Notes: a model not told the origin generated them from the letters alone. 64,000 nt of DNA from Xiphydria camelus (GCA_963678675.1 OY783192.1:4040001-4104000), one strand, 5' to 3'. Positions 1 through 13,535 are shown, counted from the first letter of the stretch. A program made the numbers and translations.

Positions 1-2796
1 TATTTATGCTTCGTCACAAAACGGTGATTAAATATTCCTTAAGAATAATGTATCGAAAATTAACATCACATCGAAAGCTCAATAAATGGCGTGATGTTCT
101 GTTTTCGAGATATTTTTTTAATTCCTTGATTTTTCCGGGTTTTCCATACCCTCAAAAAAATTCCCTGACTTTTCCCGGTTTTCCAGGTCTGTGACTACCA
201 TATGAGAACTGATTTGTAAAGTATATTTTTACATTAAAAAACTTTCTACCTGTAGCATAAGTTCAATTATTGTTAAGTCGTTGCCTCTCTTCACTTTTCA
301 CCCACATCAGACATGAACCATTTTTGCAATCTGCACCGTAGTCTTCCAAGAAAAGTATTCATAATTTCACGAATTTACGCCAAAAGTTCACAGGTAGCGA
401 GACAATCGTGGTTAAAATCGTCGGACAATCTTCGGTCTAAATAAAACTGAGCGTGGGCATGACCGAGTAAATTACCGTCGAGTGTGCGATGACGTAGTCG
501 CCGTCGGCACGCGTATTATAATATGTGTATACTGTACGTATCACCTACACGTACCTACTTACAAGTTATTACGTCAAACGGAGAAAGTTTTTCGAGCTAC
601 ATATTGTTGTTGCAATTCGCTTACACCCGCACCCACGGAGCGTTACGCAATTTCCGTTTTTAGGAGACCGCAACGGAGACGCGAGCGAGAGTACGGCATA
701 CATGTAACGCACCCTGGTTACGACGATCGTGGATTCGCCTCGACTAACTTCGTTTGAAGGAAACGATCGATATGCAGATATTTCGCGATTCGGTATAGGC
801 TGCACTGTGTGTTTCGAGAAAAAAAACGTTTATCACCTTCTCGCCGAGGCGTCCCCTTCGGGGCGCCCCTAAAATGATGTTCCTAGAGCGCTACGCGTTG
901 TCGCGTCGACGTAGTCTTCGTTTCGAACCTCCCTCGCCATTTTATTTACCCCCAAGATCCCGGGGAACGCATCTATCCCGGGAAACGAGGGAGGGACAGA
1001 TGTTTACGGGCCTTTCGAACGTCGGATCTAGCGATAAGATCTACCGCGCTTGACTCATCGATTCTCCAGGATTTTCTACTACGGCTCGACTCCTTCGAAT
1101 AACGCGACGATTTCGGTATACAAAACGGTAATACATTCGAAGTAAATCTTCGAATTTGCCGCATACGCGAACTAATAATGATCTATAAAGTTTGGTCTTC
1201 AATTAATAGATGGCCGCCGCAGTGACAACAGGAAAGGCTAACCGAGTCGCTAATTGGTTTGTGTATGCGGCAAGTTTGAGAAACGCTCCACACGCAGATC
1301 TCACGTGCCATCCTTCGTATACAGAGAATATGCGTGTATGGGTGATACCGAACAGTTTTGCCGATTGCACGTGTCCATAATGCTTTAAGTACCGGTTTGA
1401 GCGACCCGACAAAAAGCGTCCAATCTTTCACAGATAAAAGGATCAGATCGTGAAGATTGGCATCGAACTCTTCGTCTTCACCTTTGCTCTCGGCTTTCCC
1501 CGAAATCCGCCCCGGCCGTCGAGGAGTTCGTCTCGGCAGCAACGGATCGGATAAGTACTTGGAATCAGAGCCGGTGGCACGGTTAACCGCGAACTCGAAT
1601 TCCCGTTAACAAATACACCCGATCGAGCGGTACGAGATAACAGATAAGTAACGTACATCCGCTTTGTCAGTCGAGAGGACGCTGCCTTTATAATTCAAGC
1701 TGTCGTCGAATGCTTTAAACGTGTATTTATACAAGAGTTTCCGTCAGTCGTGCGTCAATCGCTCTCGCTCTACGCACATTCGAAATTACTAACCGCGCTG
1801 ACGAATGTTCGTCGTAAGCGTGAATAACGAGCCGCCGGAGAGGTGGATGCGTCGTTTGTCCGGCCGATACGTCGTAGTTCGCGTTTAACGGATTACGCGA
1901 CGTAACTAGCAATCAATTCCTATACCCGAGTGATTAACGAATTCGACGCGATGCCATCCGAGCCACGCGCGCGCGAGTAGAAGTCGAACGACGGTTTATA
2001 CCGACGCCACCCTCTAATTCCTCGCTCACCACCTCACATTCTCGACGCGCGATTGAACGCGTTGAATGGACGTCACCAATGCGAGTGAAATCTCCACGTG
2101 TGGCGATGTACGAGAGCAGGCAATAATCGTCGGGAAGCGATAGATCCTACGCGCGGGGCGAGGAAGTCAACGGCACAGCTGTACAAAGTTGCCAGGCGGA
2201 GGGGGGATTAAAAATCCGCGATGACATCGATATTGTATAATCGCTCGCGCTAAATAAGGCGCGCATCAACAAAGAATCCCATGTGACACATTGTGTGTCG
2301 ACCGTGTAGCTACAGCTCGCGGGAGTTAAACGCAACTGGATAACGGGATTCCGATGCGATTCACTCGAGATATTAAGTCGCGGAACGATATCCGTTTACT
2401 CTCTCGTTCCGACTCGCGCGTCGTCTCTTCGCCTCCAATCGGCAGCTTCCCGGCCCGTCGCGCGACACAAAAGACTCGCGCGTGGTTTTTCGAATTTAAG
2501 ATCGCATTATGCGCGTTCATTAATTCTACTGTTACGAAGAATGGCATTGTGAGCGTTACCCGCGCCGGAAACCGGCGCTCCTGATTAGCCGTTTGTCGCG
2601 TCGAGCGTCGGTCCGTCAACGTCCCTCCGCTCGACCGGGTGTACGAAGGGCCCCCACCCCCGTTACTGATCCGACTGTCGAGGGGTGACGGCGAAAACGC
2701 GTGCGCGTTTCCTGACGTAGATTTCTTCTCGAGCCACCCCCTCCTCGATCCTTCTACCACTTTCGATCGGTGCGTTGTACCGGGGGAATTTCTGTA
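1..2796. other. Non-coding; probable mam intron 1
   Basis: No gene is recognisable. The left 200 bases are AT-rich with two ttccctgacttttcc-type motifs; the rest is CpG-rich with chance open frames on both strands. It is presumed part of the long mam intron because mam exon 1 is to the right on the minus strand. Confidence 0.4.
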
Positions 2797-2800
2797 TTAA

Positions 2801-3415
2801 CCCTCTGTGGTCACCAAGGGTCCACTTGACCTAGGCTTCAATTTTAAAGCTGACTGTACTTCTTTTTTTTATAATCATAACTATAGACTGCCGTCAGATC
2901 TCGAAATAAATAGTTTCTTCTTAAAATTCGCACTGCGAACCTTCTTCGGACTTTGGAAAAAATCATTTTTGAAACGTGCACTGTAGAGCTATTATTACTT
3001 CAAAGTACCATATCTCATAAGAATTATACGTAGACTTTATTAAGAAAACTCTAAAAATAAAGAAGTTATGATATTTCTAGTGAAGCAGCTTCGGAAAAAT
3101 CGTTTTTAGAACGTGCATTATACAGAACTATTTATTTAAAGTAGGTACTATATCCCATGAGAATCATCTTTAGACTTTAAAAACTCTAAAAATAAAGAAG
3201 TTATGAAACTTTTAATGAAACAGCTTATTTTTCACGCATCCACCTATTCACGATCTAGACACGGTGATTCGATATTCTACAATGTTCGAAGCATGTTCAG
3301 TAGCTTGCCGATCTAAATTGGACGGATTCTATTAATGTGGCTATTATTTAAAAATCGACTGGATCCATTTGACCCGCGTGCGACCATCGTACGGACGTGT
3401 AACTACAGAGGGCTC
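2801..3415. mobile_element. TTAA-flanked element with CCCTCTGT ends (piggyBac-like)
   Basis: The left end reads TTAA then CCCTCTGTGGTCACC; the right end reads ACAGAGGGCTC then TTAA. TTAA target duplication with a CCC-type terminus is the hallmark of piggyBac-class elements. No transposase frame is present, so it is non-autonomous. The interior contains two related blocks (around 2990-3080 and 3110-3210) sharing an aactctaaaaataaagaag stretch, so it has an internal duplication. A segment near its left end (cttgacctaggcttcaa) recurs at about 4943-4960. Confidence 0.6.
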
Positions 3416-4161
3416 TTAACGCGGCATCGAGAGAAATTGATCCGCCGCGCAATGATGAATACAGCGGCGTAAAAATATAGGGAAAAAATGGAGATTCGAA
3501 ACCATCTCGATCCGCATCTCTCAACACCTCCGCCGAGGTCCAGCGGCGGCTCAGCGATCATCTCGCACTGATATTAGGTAACGACTAGACCCACCGACGC
3601 ACACGGCCGCGGTTAAACTACACACGGAGACAACGGGTAACTCTAGATGACAGCGACGAACGAGCGAACCCGTCACACCGGCTTCGTATGTATATTTCCC
3701 CGCTCCCTCTACGCGTCTTTCCGCCCCTCCCGCGACACGACTTTTCCGGAGAGATACTGTATTCACCGCCACTGTGTCCCATCTAACCGGTACGTGACCA
3801 GTACCACAAGTGTCGCTCATTATCCGCGCCCGGGACTCGAGCCACACACGTGCGTCGTCGTCGTATACATCAACGCGTCGCTCGGACACGATTTCGGTTG
3901 CTGGAGCGGGCGGGCGGTGGCGCGCGCGCGCGCGCGCTCGCGTGCATCCTCCCGCCTTGCCGGAAATGAGACGACGTCTACCCAACCACGCGCGTGTCTC
4001 GATCGATATCGCGCGCGACTCTACGCGGAAGGAGGCCCGCGCGTTTATATAGCGACGAACGCGTGAAAAGTAATCCGATTCGTCGACAATCGAGTAGGTA
4101 CTTATATACATATATACAGTGTGTATTCGAGAAAGCTTGACATAAGCGATATACCGTAATA

Positions 4162-4785
4162 CACTCGGAGAAAAATCTGGTTGAGCCATAATTTAACCAG
4201 AAATGGTGATCGATTCTGGCGCCAACCATAATTCCATAATTGATCTACATGGAGAAAATTGGACAGTAACGATTTACTATGCAAGAATAATAAACGGATG
4301 ATAAATTATATTGTATTGAGTAACCTGCAGCATAGTAATGATTACCATTCGAATAGTGATAATTACCATCTTGCAAATTATTCAACGGAATATCGTCGGA
4401 GCTGTCATTTACTTACTATTCTGACATAGTAATCGTTGCTATTCAATTTTCTCCGTGTAAGCAGTGAAACTCTTGTTCAAGTAACAAGAGATCAGGATTG
4501 CTGCAACCAGGTCAATCTGCAGCATGGTGGATTGATGTCCCTGACATTTTTTTTATATAGTTGATGTTATACCATACAGTAATAGGTATTATTGATCTAC
4601 TTTTGTGGTTAATTAACCTATGGAGCATGACTATTATAAACTATAATCTTGTTATTGTAACCATGCAACACAAATAATTTCGACTGCATTTACGATATGT
4701 TTAATCATAAATATGGCACTAGCCACCAGGAAAATTCAGTCTTGTGTGATTATGGTTTATTTTACTATCTGCTTTTCTCTCAGTA
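4162..4785. mobile_element. Family H inverted-repeat element, interrupted by a family I element
   Basis: The left end is TA then CACTCGGAGAAAAATCTGG; the right end near 4785 is TTTTCTCTCAGTA. The sequence matches, in reverse orientation, the complete copy at 54654-55069 on both sides of an inserted 210-bp element (4248-4457). It has no coding capacity. The interruption shows that family H arrived before this family I insertion. Confidence 0.7.
4248..4457. mobile_element. Family I mini-element nested in family H
   Basis: It is flanked by TA on both sides (4246-4247 and 4458-4459). Its ends are CATGGAGAAAATTGGACAGT and, inverted, CACGGAGAAAATTGAATAGC. It is 210 bp, AT-rich and non-coding. Relatives are at 11368-11556 and 11559-11769. 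Confidence 0.75.
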
Positions 4786-7700
4786 CTCTAAACTACACGC
4801 TATTGGTTATCGATACGAAGCTGCAATGCGAGTGGCCCCAACGACTTCTAATGCTCGACAATAGCTTCTAAAAAAATCCCCAAGTCGTAATCGTTGAGCA
4901 GACGTAACGATGTAAACACGTGACCACGCGGGAAATGATCACTTGACCTAGGCTTCAAACATTAGTTAGGGTTATTGCATTCAGAAATTAGTGAATCGTC
5001 ACAAAAATGGGACATGTTAATAGTGGCCGAAAGGCAGAATACGTTAATCTTAAGGGTACACATCGAAAATTAATAATTATGTATCATTTCAACGATTAAG
5101 TGCTACGATGTTTGACATCTTTTTCGTACGCAACCCCCCCCCCCCCCCTGATACAAGTATAGGGCTACTACAGGTATAGGGCTTAGGAATTTTCTACAGA
5201 AACGATTGTAAGTCGTTAGAACCAATCATTACAGCAGTCTCGAGTCGACAACCAATAACGTACGGCTTAGTGTGTCTACGATATATAATCTACATAAGTA
5301 CGTCAAGCTTCCTCGAATACACAGCGTAGGTACGTACACTCGCGTCAGACTTTCTTCCTTTCGCGAATAGCCGTACGAGGTGACGCGTCACTGGTCCGGA
5401 ATGTATACCCGTAACGCCCTATACCGCGTGTCGTTCGTCCGTCGTAAAAATCTTCGCGGTCTTCTAAATATTTTATAAGCGCCGAACGTAATTCGGAGAA
5501 CGTCCTCTATGCGTGCAGCGCGTCTCGATCCCAACTTCGTCCACGGACGAAAGTGATATTCTTCGCACGACAGCTTTGTCCAGACCCGCGTGCGAGGTGT
5601 GTACGTGTATAAGAGCGTTCGCGCGCACGAGCCCACCCAGGACGCCGCTTCTCAATCTACATTCATCCCCGAAGACCCAACCGGACGGTTTTCTAATTCG
5701 TATAATGTCGGCAAGATGCAACGTGGTTCATTTTTTTTTAATCTTCGGCCGAACGCATCCTATACACTGAGAGAAATAATCGCTATGTCAAAGAAATATG
5801 CCTTGAATCAAGAATATATGATCTTACAAATTTTTAAGAATACAGGTTCGAGATTGAAAATACCTTCGTTTTGGAACTAGAAATTCGTTCTGCGCGAAAA
5901 AAAAAACTATTACTTGAGACTGTCAAATATTGTTTTGCACGAAGAAAAGCATGGCTTGATTTTGAAATTATATCGTGTTTTTGATTGAAGGAAACATTTT
6001 TTTTGGCACCGGAAATTATTTCTACTAGTGTTATGTATGCAGTTCGGATGAATCTCGTAAGGAACGATATCAGCTCTCAAAATATTTCGTATTTGGGGAA
6101 CCTCGATAGTCTTCGAGTTGAAGTAGAAAAACATCTCTCTCTCTGACATTTCGAACAAATTTCTTAGCTTTTAGAATTGTCTTTACTTGCGCAATTGGAA
6201 AAACTTTCGATTTTTTTCAGGGTATAAGCTCCCCGTCAACTTCGACAAAAAATTGCTGAAAATTTGTTACAATGCCTGCGGCGAAACTGCTTCGTGCGAG
6301 GACCGAAAAGTGCACGCACCTCCACCTCGACCACACACGGAAAAGACGACGCGTAAAATCGTACACGCATTTCGGGCGCCCACGGCTGCCATCCTGATTA
6401 TGTTTACGGGCAACGCGGTCACCTCGTAAATGCGAGCGTTCCCGGAGGTCGCGCGTCGCACGAATCGTCGGAATGCGTAGAGGATGGTATCGCGCGCGCG
6501 AGGAGACGCGCGTATTCGTAGCCAGCTGCTGGTACGCTCGCGGAGGTCATCGATCCGAAAGGCTCCGCTTTTCGCAAAAGTACTTTGTGACTTCGGGAGT
6601 GAAATAAATCATAATCGTCGAATTTCATTATACCTCCACGCGACCGATCGTACGTGCGTGCCTACTCGCTGCACTGCATTAGCGACGCGAGCCGCCGCAG
6701 CCTTGAGATCGTGCGAATCGAACACAAGGCAATCTGCATTTCATGCAGGATACGAAACAACCGTGAGCGAGTCAATCGAGCGTCGAAATCAAAAGGAGGA
6801 AGGACGCAGGCGTTGCCTGCGGTTAAGCCGGAATAACGGGACATTTTGGAAGGATGCCCTTCCGTCAATTAAACTACAGTTAGTACAAAACTGGATAAGT
6901 GTTTCTGAGAAAACGTTATTAGACATATCTGAAGAAGGCGTACGCTCTTCTAAATTGGAACCTTGCTACGTTATCATTGGCGAAATTTCGACGCCAAAAG
7001 TCGTTTCAAAAATATTGCATCGTATGAAAAGAAAAAGAAAAAAATAGTAATGTATAACCTTACATTTATATTATTTCTAGAAGGTGATTTTTCGTGAAAA
7101 ATCCTTTTTCTCTTTTCATACGAAACCAAAAACGATAAATCAGGTAGGTACCATTTTAAAGATTAAGTTCTCCGTTTTTGACGAATTGCTAATTTACAAT
7201 CGCAAATTTTGTTATTTGTCTAAAAATCGAAAGTAAAAATTGACTTTTGGCAAAGATAACGCATAATCTACAATCATTCCATACCTTTTGCACTTTCGTT
7301 CCCCATTTTCTATTGTCTGCGGAATTTTTGCACGGACTCTCTAGTATTAACAATTTTGCAAAAATAAGTTCAATATGCAAGTGGAAGTACAAATTAGACT
7401 CGCACCATTACGTAAATTTGAACATAGCGATGGCAAATTTGCATTTTACTGTAGCGTCAATAAAAAAAAGTTTATGATTTTTTTTACCACTTAACTACTT
7501 TCTCTATCGTAGCGATACTCAAGAATTATCGTTGATCCGGCATTATTGCCGGTCTCGCCTGAGAACCACTGCCAAACGCAATGCTCCCGCGGCGAGCGAT
7601 GCAAATCATGTGCGAAGACGCGTTCATTCCCCCCGCACCCCCGTAGTCGCCAGAATCCTGTCAACTTATCGTTCAAGGTGAGCGGTTCTATTTGGCGGAG

Positions 7701-7942
7701 GCGTGTCAGTCGCATACGAACTCGTCGTCCGGCGGAGGGACAGGATCGGATCAAAATCCGCCTTTCCTTTCATTCTTTCCCGTTTTATCCCTCCCACACT
7801 CTCACTTTCATCGTCACTAGTCGTAATAAGGTTTGTCCTTCTTGCTCTTTACACTCGCTAAATCTTTCCAAAATATGTAGATTCTGATTGGTCTATAAAA
7901 AACCGTCCAATGAGAACCTTCATTTTTTAGAAAAGTATATTT
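4786..7942. other. Non-coding; probable mam intron
   Basis: It holds the C15 run, an inverted gttgaggtt-poor AT stretch, and a partial mini-element end at about 5769 (cactgagagaaataatcgct) with no identified partner. No gene was recognised. Confidence 0.35.
5134..5148. repeat. C15 homopolymer
   Basis: A run of 15 C residues that is clearly visible in the sequence. The exact length is prone to assembly error. Confidence 0.8.
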
Positions 7943-8418
7943 CAGAAAAAAAAATTAGTTATTCCAACCATATTGTCTGGTTGAAGGTTAAACTTCGTCA
8001 AACTAACCATCATGCGTTTGGTTGGACTGTACATAGTTTGAATAACTAAATTTTTTCGTTTCATTCGATAAAATTCATTTTGTTGGTAGATCCAACTTCA
8101 CTGCTTTGTTAAATTAATACGAGTTGGTTTGTTTCAACAATTTTGGTCAAATGAATGGTGGAAGTATATAGTGTGAACTACACTGAGAACAAAATGGTTT
8201 AATTCAACTAAATTTTGAGATTATGGACAGGACTAAATATATAATTATTTGAACAAATATTTAGTGGAAATTGCTGAGTATCCAGTTACTTCAGCTAAAT
8301 TTTATTTGCTCTAATTACATATTTGTTGAAATACTATATATGTATTTAGTTGGTTATTCGAGAATTTGTGATTTGCAAAATTTAGTTACATCAATTATAA
8401 TGATTCTTTTTCTCAGTA
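7943..8418 (+). mobile_element. Composite repeat D+E, copy 1
   Basis: Block D (7943-8178) begins CAGAAAAAAAAATTAG. Block E (8181-8418) is bounded by TA and runs from CACTGAGAACAAAATGG to TTTTTCTCAGTA. The same two blocks with the same D/E junction recur in reverse orientation at 19168-19738, so they have moved or been copied as one unit. Block D here lacks about 100 bp present in the other copy. No coding frame. Confidence 0.7.
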
Positions 8419-8889
8419 TATAAAAAATATAAGTAAGGAACAATTTAGAATTTCGGAGATTTGAGCGGGTGCGAAAAACGAAAGTTCGAAGAACGAAAGG
8501 AAAAGGTGGAAGACAAAGAAATTCTCGAGACCCCCGAAACTCGAAGAAGCAATGCCGATCCTGAGAGAGGTCTCGTCTCCGGTCCGAATTTCAAAGAAGT
8601 CTCTTTTTCGCTGTCCGCGAGCACCTTTCCAACATTGTACCTCGAATTCTCAATATAATACAACGGTATACCGGCAAACCAAGTGCCGCGCGAATGCAGC
8701 ATAGCACGAGAGTCGGTCTATACCTGCGCGAACATCCTTGAGACTACGCCTACATATTATAAGCGAGTCTTGCACGGAAAGAAATGGTTCGGCTTGGTAG
8801 CATAATTGCGTTGGTCACGATAATATCGTGAGGTAAATACAGGGGAAAGAAGAAGCTATGTCGTGGCTATTAGCTGTACATATTTTGAA

Positions 8890-9450
8890 TCATCCACTTA
8901 TACCGACTGAAAAACTACTGAAACAGACCGTTATTGACCGAACGTAGTGAGGTCTACTGTTCGACAGGGTAGAGTGAAAATGCTTCCATATCTCTGTCTG
9001 TTTGTCTGTCCATTTGTTTGTCTCACGATAACTTTTAAACGCTCTTGCCGATCTTGATGAAACTCGGAACATATGTTCACTGGCCCTCAGCGCATCGTAA
9101 TTTCGTCGGGGGACACGATAGGAAGGGTGGAAAGGGGATTAATCATCCCTAACGTAGGCGGAAGTAGTATATGAAATGACGTCTTCTGACTTTAAACTGC
9201 GAACGCTGCGAAAATGCTGCTAGGTAGCCAACATTTCACATAGACAATTTTGTAGAGGATAAAATTTCCTATAAAAAACTCCAGGAGTGTCTATATCCAG
9301 CTATAATAGCTTAGCCGTAACGAGCGCTCATGTTCGTCGCTTGGGAATTCAGCGTTTGCACGTACCATGCCGTATGTACACTCGAGAGCAATGAATCTGC
9401 CTGACTCGCTTTCAATCTACGACTTCAGTGAGGTCTACTGCTCGCAGAGC
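8890..9450. other. Repeat-like stretch with ctgtctgtttgtctgtcc and atcttgatgaaactcgg motifs
   Basis: This AT-balanced stretch holds a degenerate tctg/tttg run (about 8990-9020) followed by a text I associate with dispersed insect repeats. The phrase gtgaggtctact occurs at about 8948 and again at about 9429, roughly 480 bp apart in direct orientation, so it may be one repeat flanked by short direct copies. No gene was recognised. Confidence 0.35.
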
Positions 9451-10401
9451 TACTGGTTAAATAATTGATCTGCAAAAAATATATTTTTACGCAGTGTGAT
9501 AATATTTTTGGATCAATGCCAATCAATTTTTTAATATATGCCCATTTTAATTAATTCAAATTAATTAAAATGAGTACCTCAACACCAATTCATTCGTCTT
9601 ATCTTGAAACGAGTACAGAGACTGAAATTCGTTGTTTTCGTACGGCGCACGCACGGTAGATCACAAAACGTTGACCCACGCATCGAGCGGATGAAACGTC
9701 GACACGATCGAAATACTAAAAAGGAGTGTACACCTTGCGTCGAATGATCTACGGCACACGTGAGTGGCTACAACGCATAGTGACGCGCGAGAGAGAGGCT
9801 TCCACTCTGTCTGACAATACGGACCTGCTCGCGTTAAACGATTCGAAGTCCTCAATTACCAGTGGGCGTTGGACTGATGAATCGGGATGCGAGTCGCGCA
9901 GACGGTGGTTACAACGATAGCGGTTCAACGAGGCCGGTGGGATCTATTCTTAGGAGAAAGGCGCGCGCGCGCGTGGACTGTTGTAAATCGCGAAGCCGCT
10001 TCGTTTAGTCCACCTACATAGATCCTGCGGCCTCTATCGGCGCGATCGATCGAGCGGGTCGACAGCCCCGATTGAGACGCGTCGAAAAGGATACGAAAGA
10101 ATTCGTTCGTCGATTGTGTCCAAAAGGGGTAAACGTTCATTTGACCCATGACAAAGTTCACTCGCCGTACCGATCTCGAGCCGATATCGAGGACTAGATC
10201 TCCCCTCTCTCTCCTCCACCTCTCCATCTGTGTTACTTCCCCTCCCTTCCTCACCCCTCTCTCTTTCTTGTTCCCTCCTCCCCTGCGCGCCCTAGAGCAG
10301 AATAAATGCTTTTTCTTTCTTTCTTTCTTTTTCTACTTTAGCAGATTTTGTTGGTGTTGCTGCGTGAGGTGATCCGTTTTTTAGGCTTTATTTTAATCTT
10401 A

Positions 10402-10666
10402 CACTGAGAAAAGTAATTAGGTTAAAATGACAAAACATATCTAGTTCACCGCATTAATTATTCCAACCAATATACTAGTCAGTCGAATCAAATATCTAGT
10501 TATTCCAACCAACTGTTTAATTATTCCAACGAAACGTTCAGTTATGCAAACCAAAAAGTGGCCAATTTAACAAAAAAAAGACGGAGGATGAGGAGGAGTT
10601 TCACGAAACGGTTTGGTCACCGTCTCCAGAATTTTGGTCTGATTGACCAAGTTATTTTTTTCAGCG
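10402..10666. mobile_element. Family A mini-element with 21-bp phased interior
   Basis: TA precedes CACTGAGAAAAGTAATTAGG; the right end is GTTATTTTTTTCAGCG followed by TA. It is 265 bp and non-coding. Inside, the motif ttccaac(c/g)aa and its variants start at 10461, 10482, 10503, 10524 and 10545, an exact 21-bp spacing. It is related to 13274-13535, 15713-15917 and 56777-57480. Confidence 0.8.
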
Positions 10667-11367
10667 TAGGTACCCCTTTACTTGGTTTCTATTTTTCATT
10701 TCTCTTCTTTCAATTTGTTATCATTATTATTTCCTTCGGTTTTCTCTTTTCTCTCTTCTTCTTAAATGTGCTCTCAGGGGACTCTGTCTCAGAGCACGAG
10801 TGAATAAACGCATCTTCTTATTCTTCTTTCCACACGACTCAATTGCGAGGGTGTACCGATTGAGGACCACTGGTCGACCCCACTCCCGCAGGCCCTCGAT
10901 GCAAATCATGCACGCGCGAGGATCGCGCTCGTCGTCGCGCCGCGAGAGGAAAGGAGAGGAGACGCGTTACGAACGGAAAAAATAAGAATCTGGTTCAGCG
11001 TGATGTTTCTCGGCGGAAATGACGATTCCTACAGCTTTCCCTCGCGCGTCGGTGTACGCGCATCCACAACGTCCGCTCCCCGTTCGCGCGCTCCTTCATT
11101 GTTCGCGCGGTTGCGATTATGAATGGGCGAGCGGGATTACGCGCGAGGAGGAGAGCATCCGAGTTTTATCGGAAGCCCTGTTACGCGTTACCGTTTCGTA
11201 TTTCCTCTCCTTGGGCGGCTGTTGCTCCGCGTTTAAACGATGCGCCGCACGCTTTTCCTCGCGATAGCGCGCTATCAATTAAGGTCTATCGCACAGCGGC
11301 GCGTGCGTCTCACAGTGATGCTCCCGGCTCTGTAGGATCGCGAGGAGAACGTGGACGATCGTGTGTA

Positions 11368-11556
11368 CGCAGAGAAAATTGAATGGTAACGATTACCGTG
11401 CCAGAATGGTAAATGGGTGGCAGCTTCGACAATATTGTGTTGAATGATTTGGAGAATAGTAATGATTACTATTCGAATGATAATCATTACTAGGCCTGAT
11501 CATTACTATATGCTGCAGATTATTAAACACAATATTGTCGAAGCCTGCGAGAATAA
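11368..11556. mobile_element. Family I mini-element, truncated at right
   Basis: It starts after TA with CGCAGAGAAAATTGAATGG and matches the next copy over most of its length, but lacks the right terminal sequence. The following copy begins three bases later. It is rich in short palindromes such as agtaatgattact. Non-coding. Confidence 0.65.
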
Positions 11557-11558
11557 TA

Positions 11559-11769
11559 CACAGAAAAAATTGAATAGTAACGATTGCCATGCCAATATAA
11601 TAAGTTGGTGACAGCTTCGACAATATTGCGTTGAATACTATGCGGCATAATAATGATAACCGTTCGAAAAATGATTACTACTTTACAGATTATTCAACGC
11701 AATATTGTCGGAGCTGTTATCGTCTTATTATTGTTGCATACTAGTCGTTACTATACAATTTCCTCCGTG
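11559..11769. mobile_element. Family I mini-element, complete
   Basis: Flanked by TA (11557-11558 and 11770-11771). Its ends are CACAGAAAAAATTGAATAGT and, inverted, CACGGAGGAAATTGTATAGT. It is 211 bp, almost the same length as the copy at 4248-4457. Confidence 0.75.
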
Positions 11770-11771
11770 TA

Positions 11772-13273
11772 TACGCGGGAATGGGCTAAAAGATGCTTAT
11801 TTATCCACGTACCATCTTCGAAGATCTCTCGACAAAGTTATAACCGCATCATTTAATTGCGCGGAGAAAAATCGAAAAGAAAGAAGTTACGTTTCATCGA
11901 GAAGGCTCCGTCTTCGCTACTCTGAATAGTACAGATACTCAACGAGTGCTTTGATATAAGAGGAAAGTTTACTTTTGTCTTCCGGGCGATACCGGCACCC
12001 CCCGGGCCTCTAGTAGAAACGGGAGAGGGGGAGGGAGGGAGAGAAAGAGAGAGAAGTCAAAGAGATCGCACCGAGTTGCCGCATGCAGCCGCGAACAACG
12101 ATCGCATTAATGAAGCGGATGGACTCTATATAAAACTGCGGGGTGAAAGAGAGAGCTAGAGGTAGCGATAGAAAAGAAGGAATTGGACGGACGGGAGAGA
12201 CAGCAGCGGAAACCAAACGAGAAAGCGTAGAGGGAAAATCGCAGCCAATTCGAAGGCGCGTGCGATAAACTCTTGCCGAGCGTCACGCCGCTACAGTTTT
12301 TCACCGTACGCGGGCATCGCCGCTGCAGTCTCCACCAAGGAGAATCGATAGAAAGATCTCTCGGAAGCGATCGAAGCTCGTTTCTCTTCAGTTTCGTCTC
12401 GCTTCGGCTTCGGCCAACTGTTCCGCGAGCCTCGAGAGAACAATTAGGTTCTCCCACGGGAGACTATCGATTTCCACTCGAGCGATGACCGGGACTTCGA
12501 GCACCGACACTCGACGTGCCTCGACTCACGCGGCGGTATACCTTCGCGATGCGAATTCTCGAGATTTTAGGTAAATTAGGCAAGTTTCGCGTGTAAGAAT
12601 TTACCGAAATATCGAGGTATTTTCAATGCGATGTACGAACACAATCAAGTCGACTTTAGTTTTTTTTACAAGACTGTGGTTTGGAAACAAGTTGTTATAA
12701 AAAATTGTACAGGGTGCTGATTAAAAAAAACTCGAATTAAGGAACAGAAAAGAGGCGATTTTAAGCTGGCGCTAGCATTTCACCGCGATAATATAATAGT
12801 AGCGGGAATATAAGCAGGTCGGGTGGGTGTATCGGGGAGTCCGGCTTAACGTCTCGCGTGTGTACGCGTACGAGATTAAACGCAAAATAAAAGAGGAAGA
12901 CGGAGAGAAAGGCGGGGAGAGGGAGCGAGAGGCTCGGCGAATGTCGTCACACGATACGTGCATAATTAAATGCCCTGCCGACGCGCACGTACAGGTGGGA
13001 ATAACCGGCACGCTGACGGAAAGCTCGCGTTTTTACCACGGTCGAATTTTTTCACGGGTATTGGAGTTTACTTTTTTCCCAAAAATTCAAATTCTAGAGA
13101 AACGATACAGAAATTTCCATAAGAAATACAAGGCTTCCATCCAGTTAGGTGTTAACAAATAGTAGGTTTTAATGACACATTATTTGAAGAAAAAAAAGAC
13201 TAAATAATGACCAATCTTTCCTTATTCGAGAATGAGGAAAGAATAAGAAAAAGGAAACATCATTATGTTTGTA
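11772..13273. other. Non-coding; probable mam intron
   Basis: GA-rich segments (about 12018-12055 and 12880-12930) and mixed CpG-rich DNA. Open frames here look like composition artefacts; no domain was recognised. Confidence 0.35.
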
Positions 13274-13535
13274 TACTGAGAAAAATAACTTGGTTAATGT
13301 AACCAAAATCCTGGAGACGATGACCAAACCGTATGGCGAAATATGGACCCTCTCCATCTGTTTGGTTAAATTCACCACTTTTTGGTTAGATTAGCTAAGC
13401 GTTTGGTCGAAATAATTAAATATTTGGTTAGAATAACTAGATATTTGGTTCAATTGACCAGTATTTTGGTTAGAATAACTAAACGCGTTTAACCAGATGT
13501 ATTTTGTCATTTTAACCTAATAATTTTTTTCAGTG
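13274..13535. mobile_element. Family A mini-element with 21-bp phased interior
   Basis: TA precedes TACTGAGAAAAATAACTTGG; the right end is AATAATTTTTTTCAGTG then TA. The interior carries ttggt motifs starting at 13362, 13382, 13403, 13424, 13445 and 13466, spaced 20, 21, 21, 21 and 21 bp. The consensus unit is roughly ttggttagaataactaaata. Non-coding. Confidence 0.82.

Noticed and set aside
2797..3419. Possibility that the 2801-3415 element encodes a transposase
   Set aside because: No open frame of useful length and many stops in all frames; the interior is AT-rich duplicated sequence.
3551..4189. 212-codon open frame on the minus strand
   Set aside because: It lies in CpG-rich DNA with overlapping long frames on both strands, is Arg/Ser-rich and shows no domain or splice context. 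It looks like a composition artefact.
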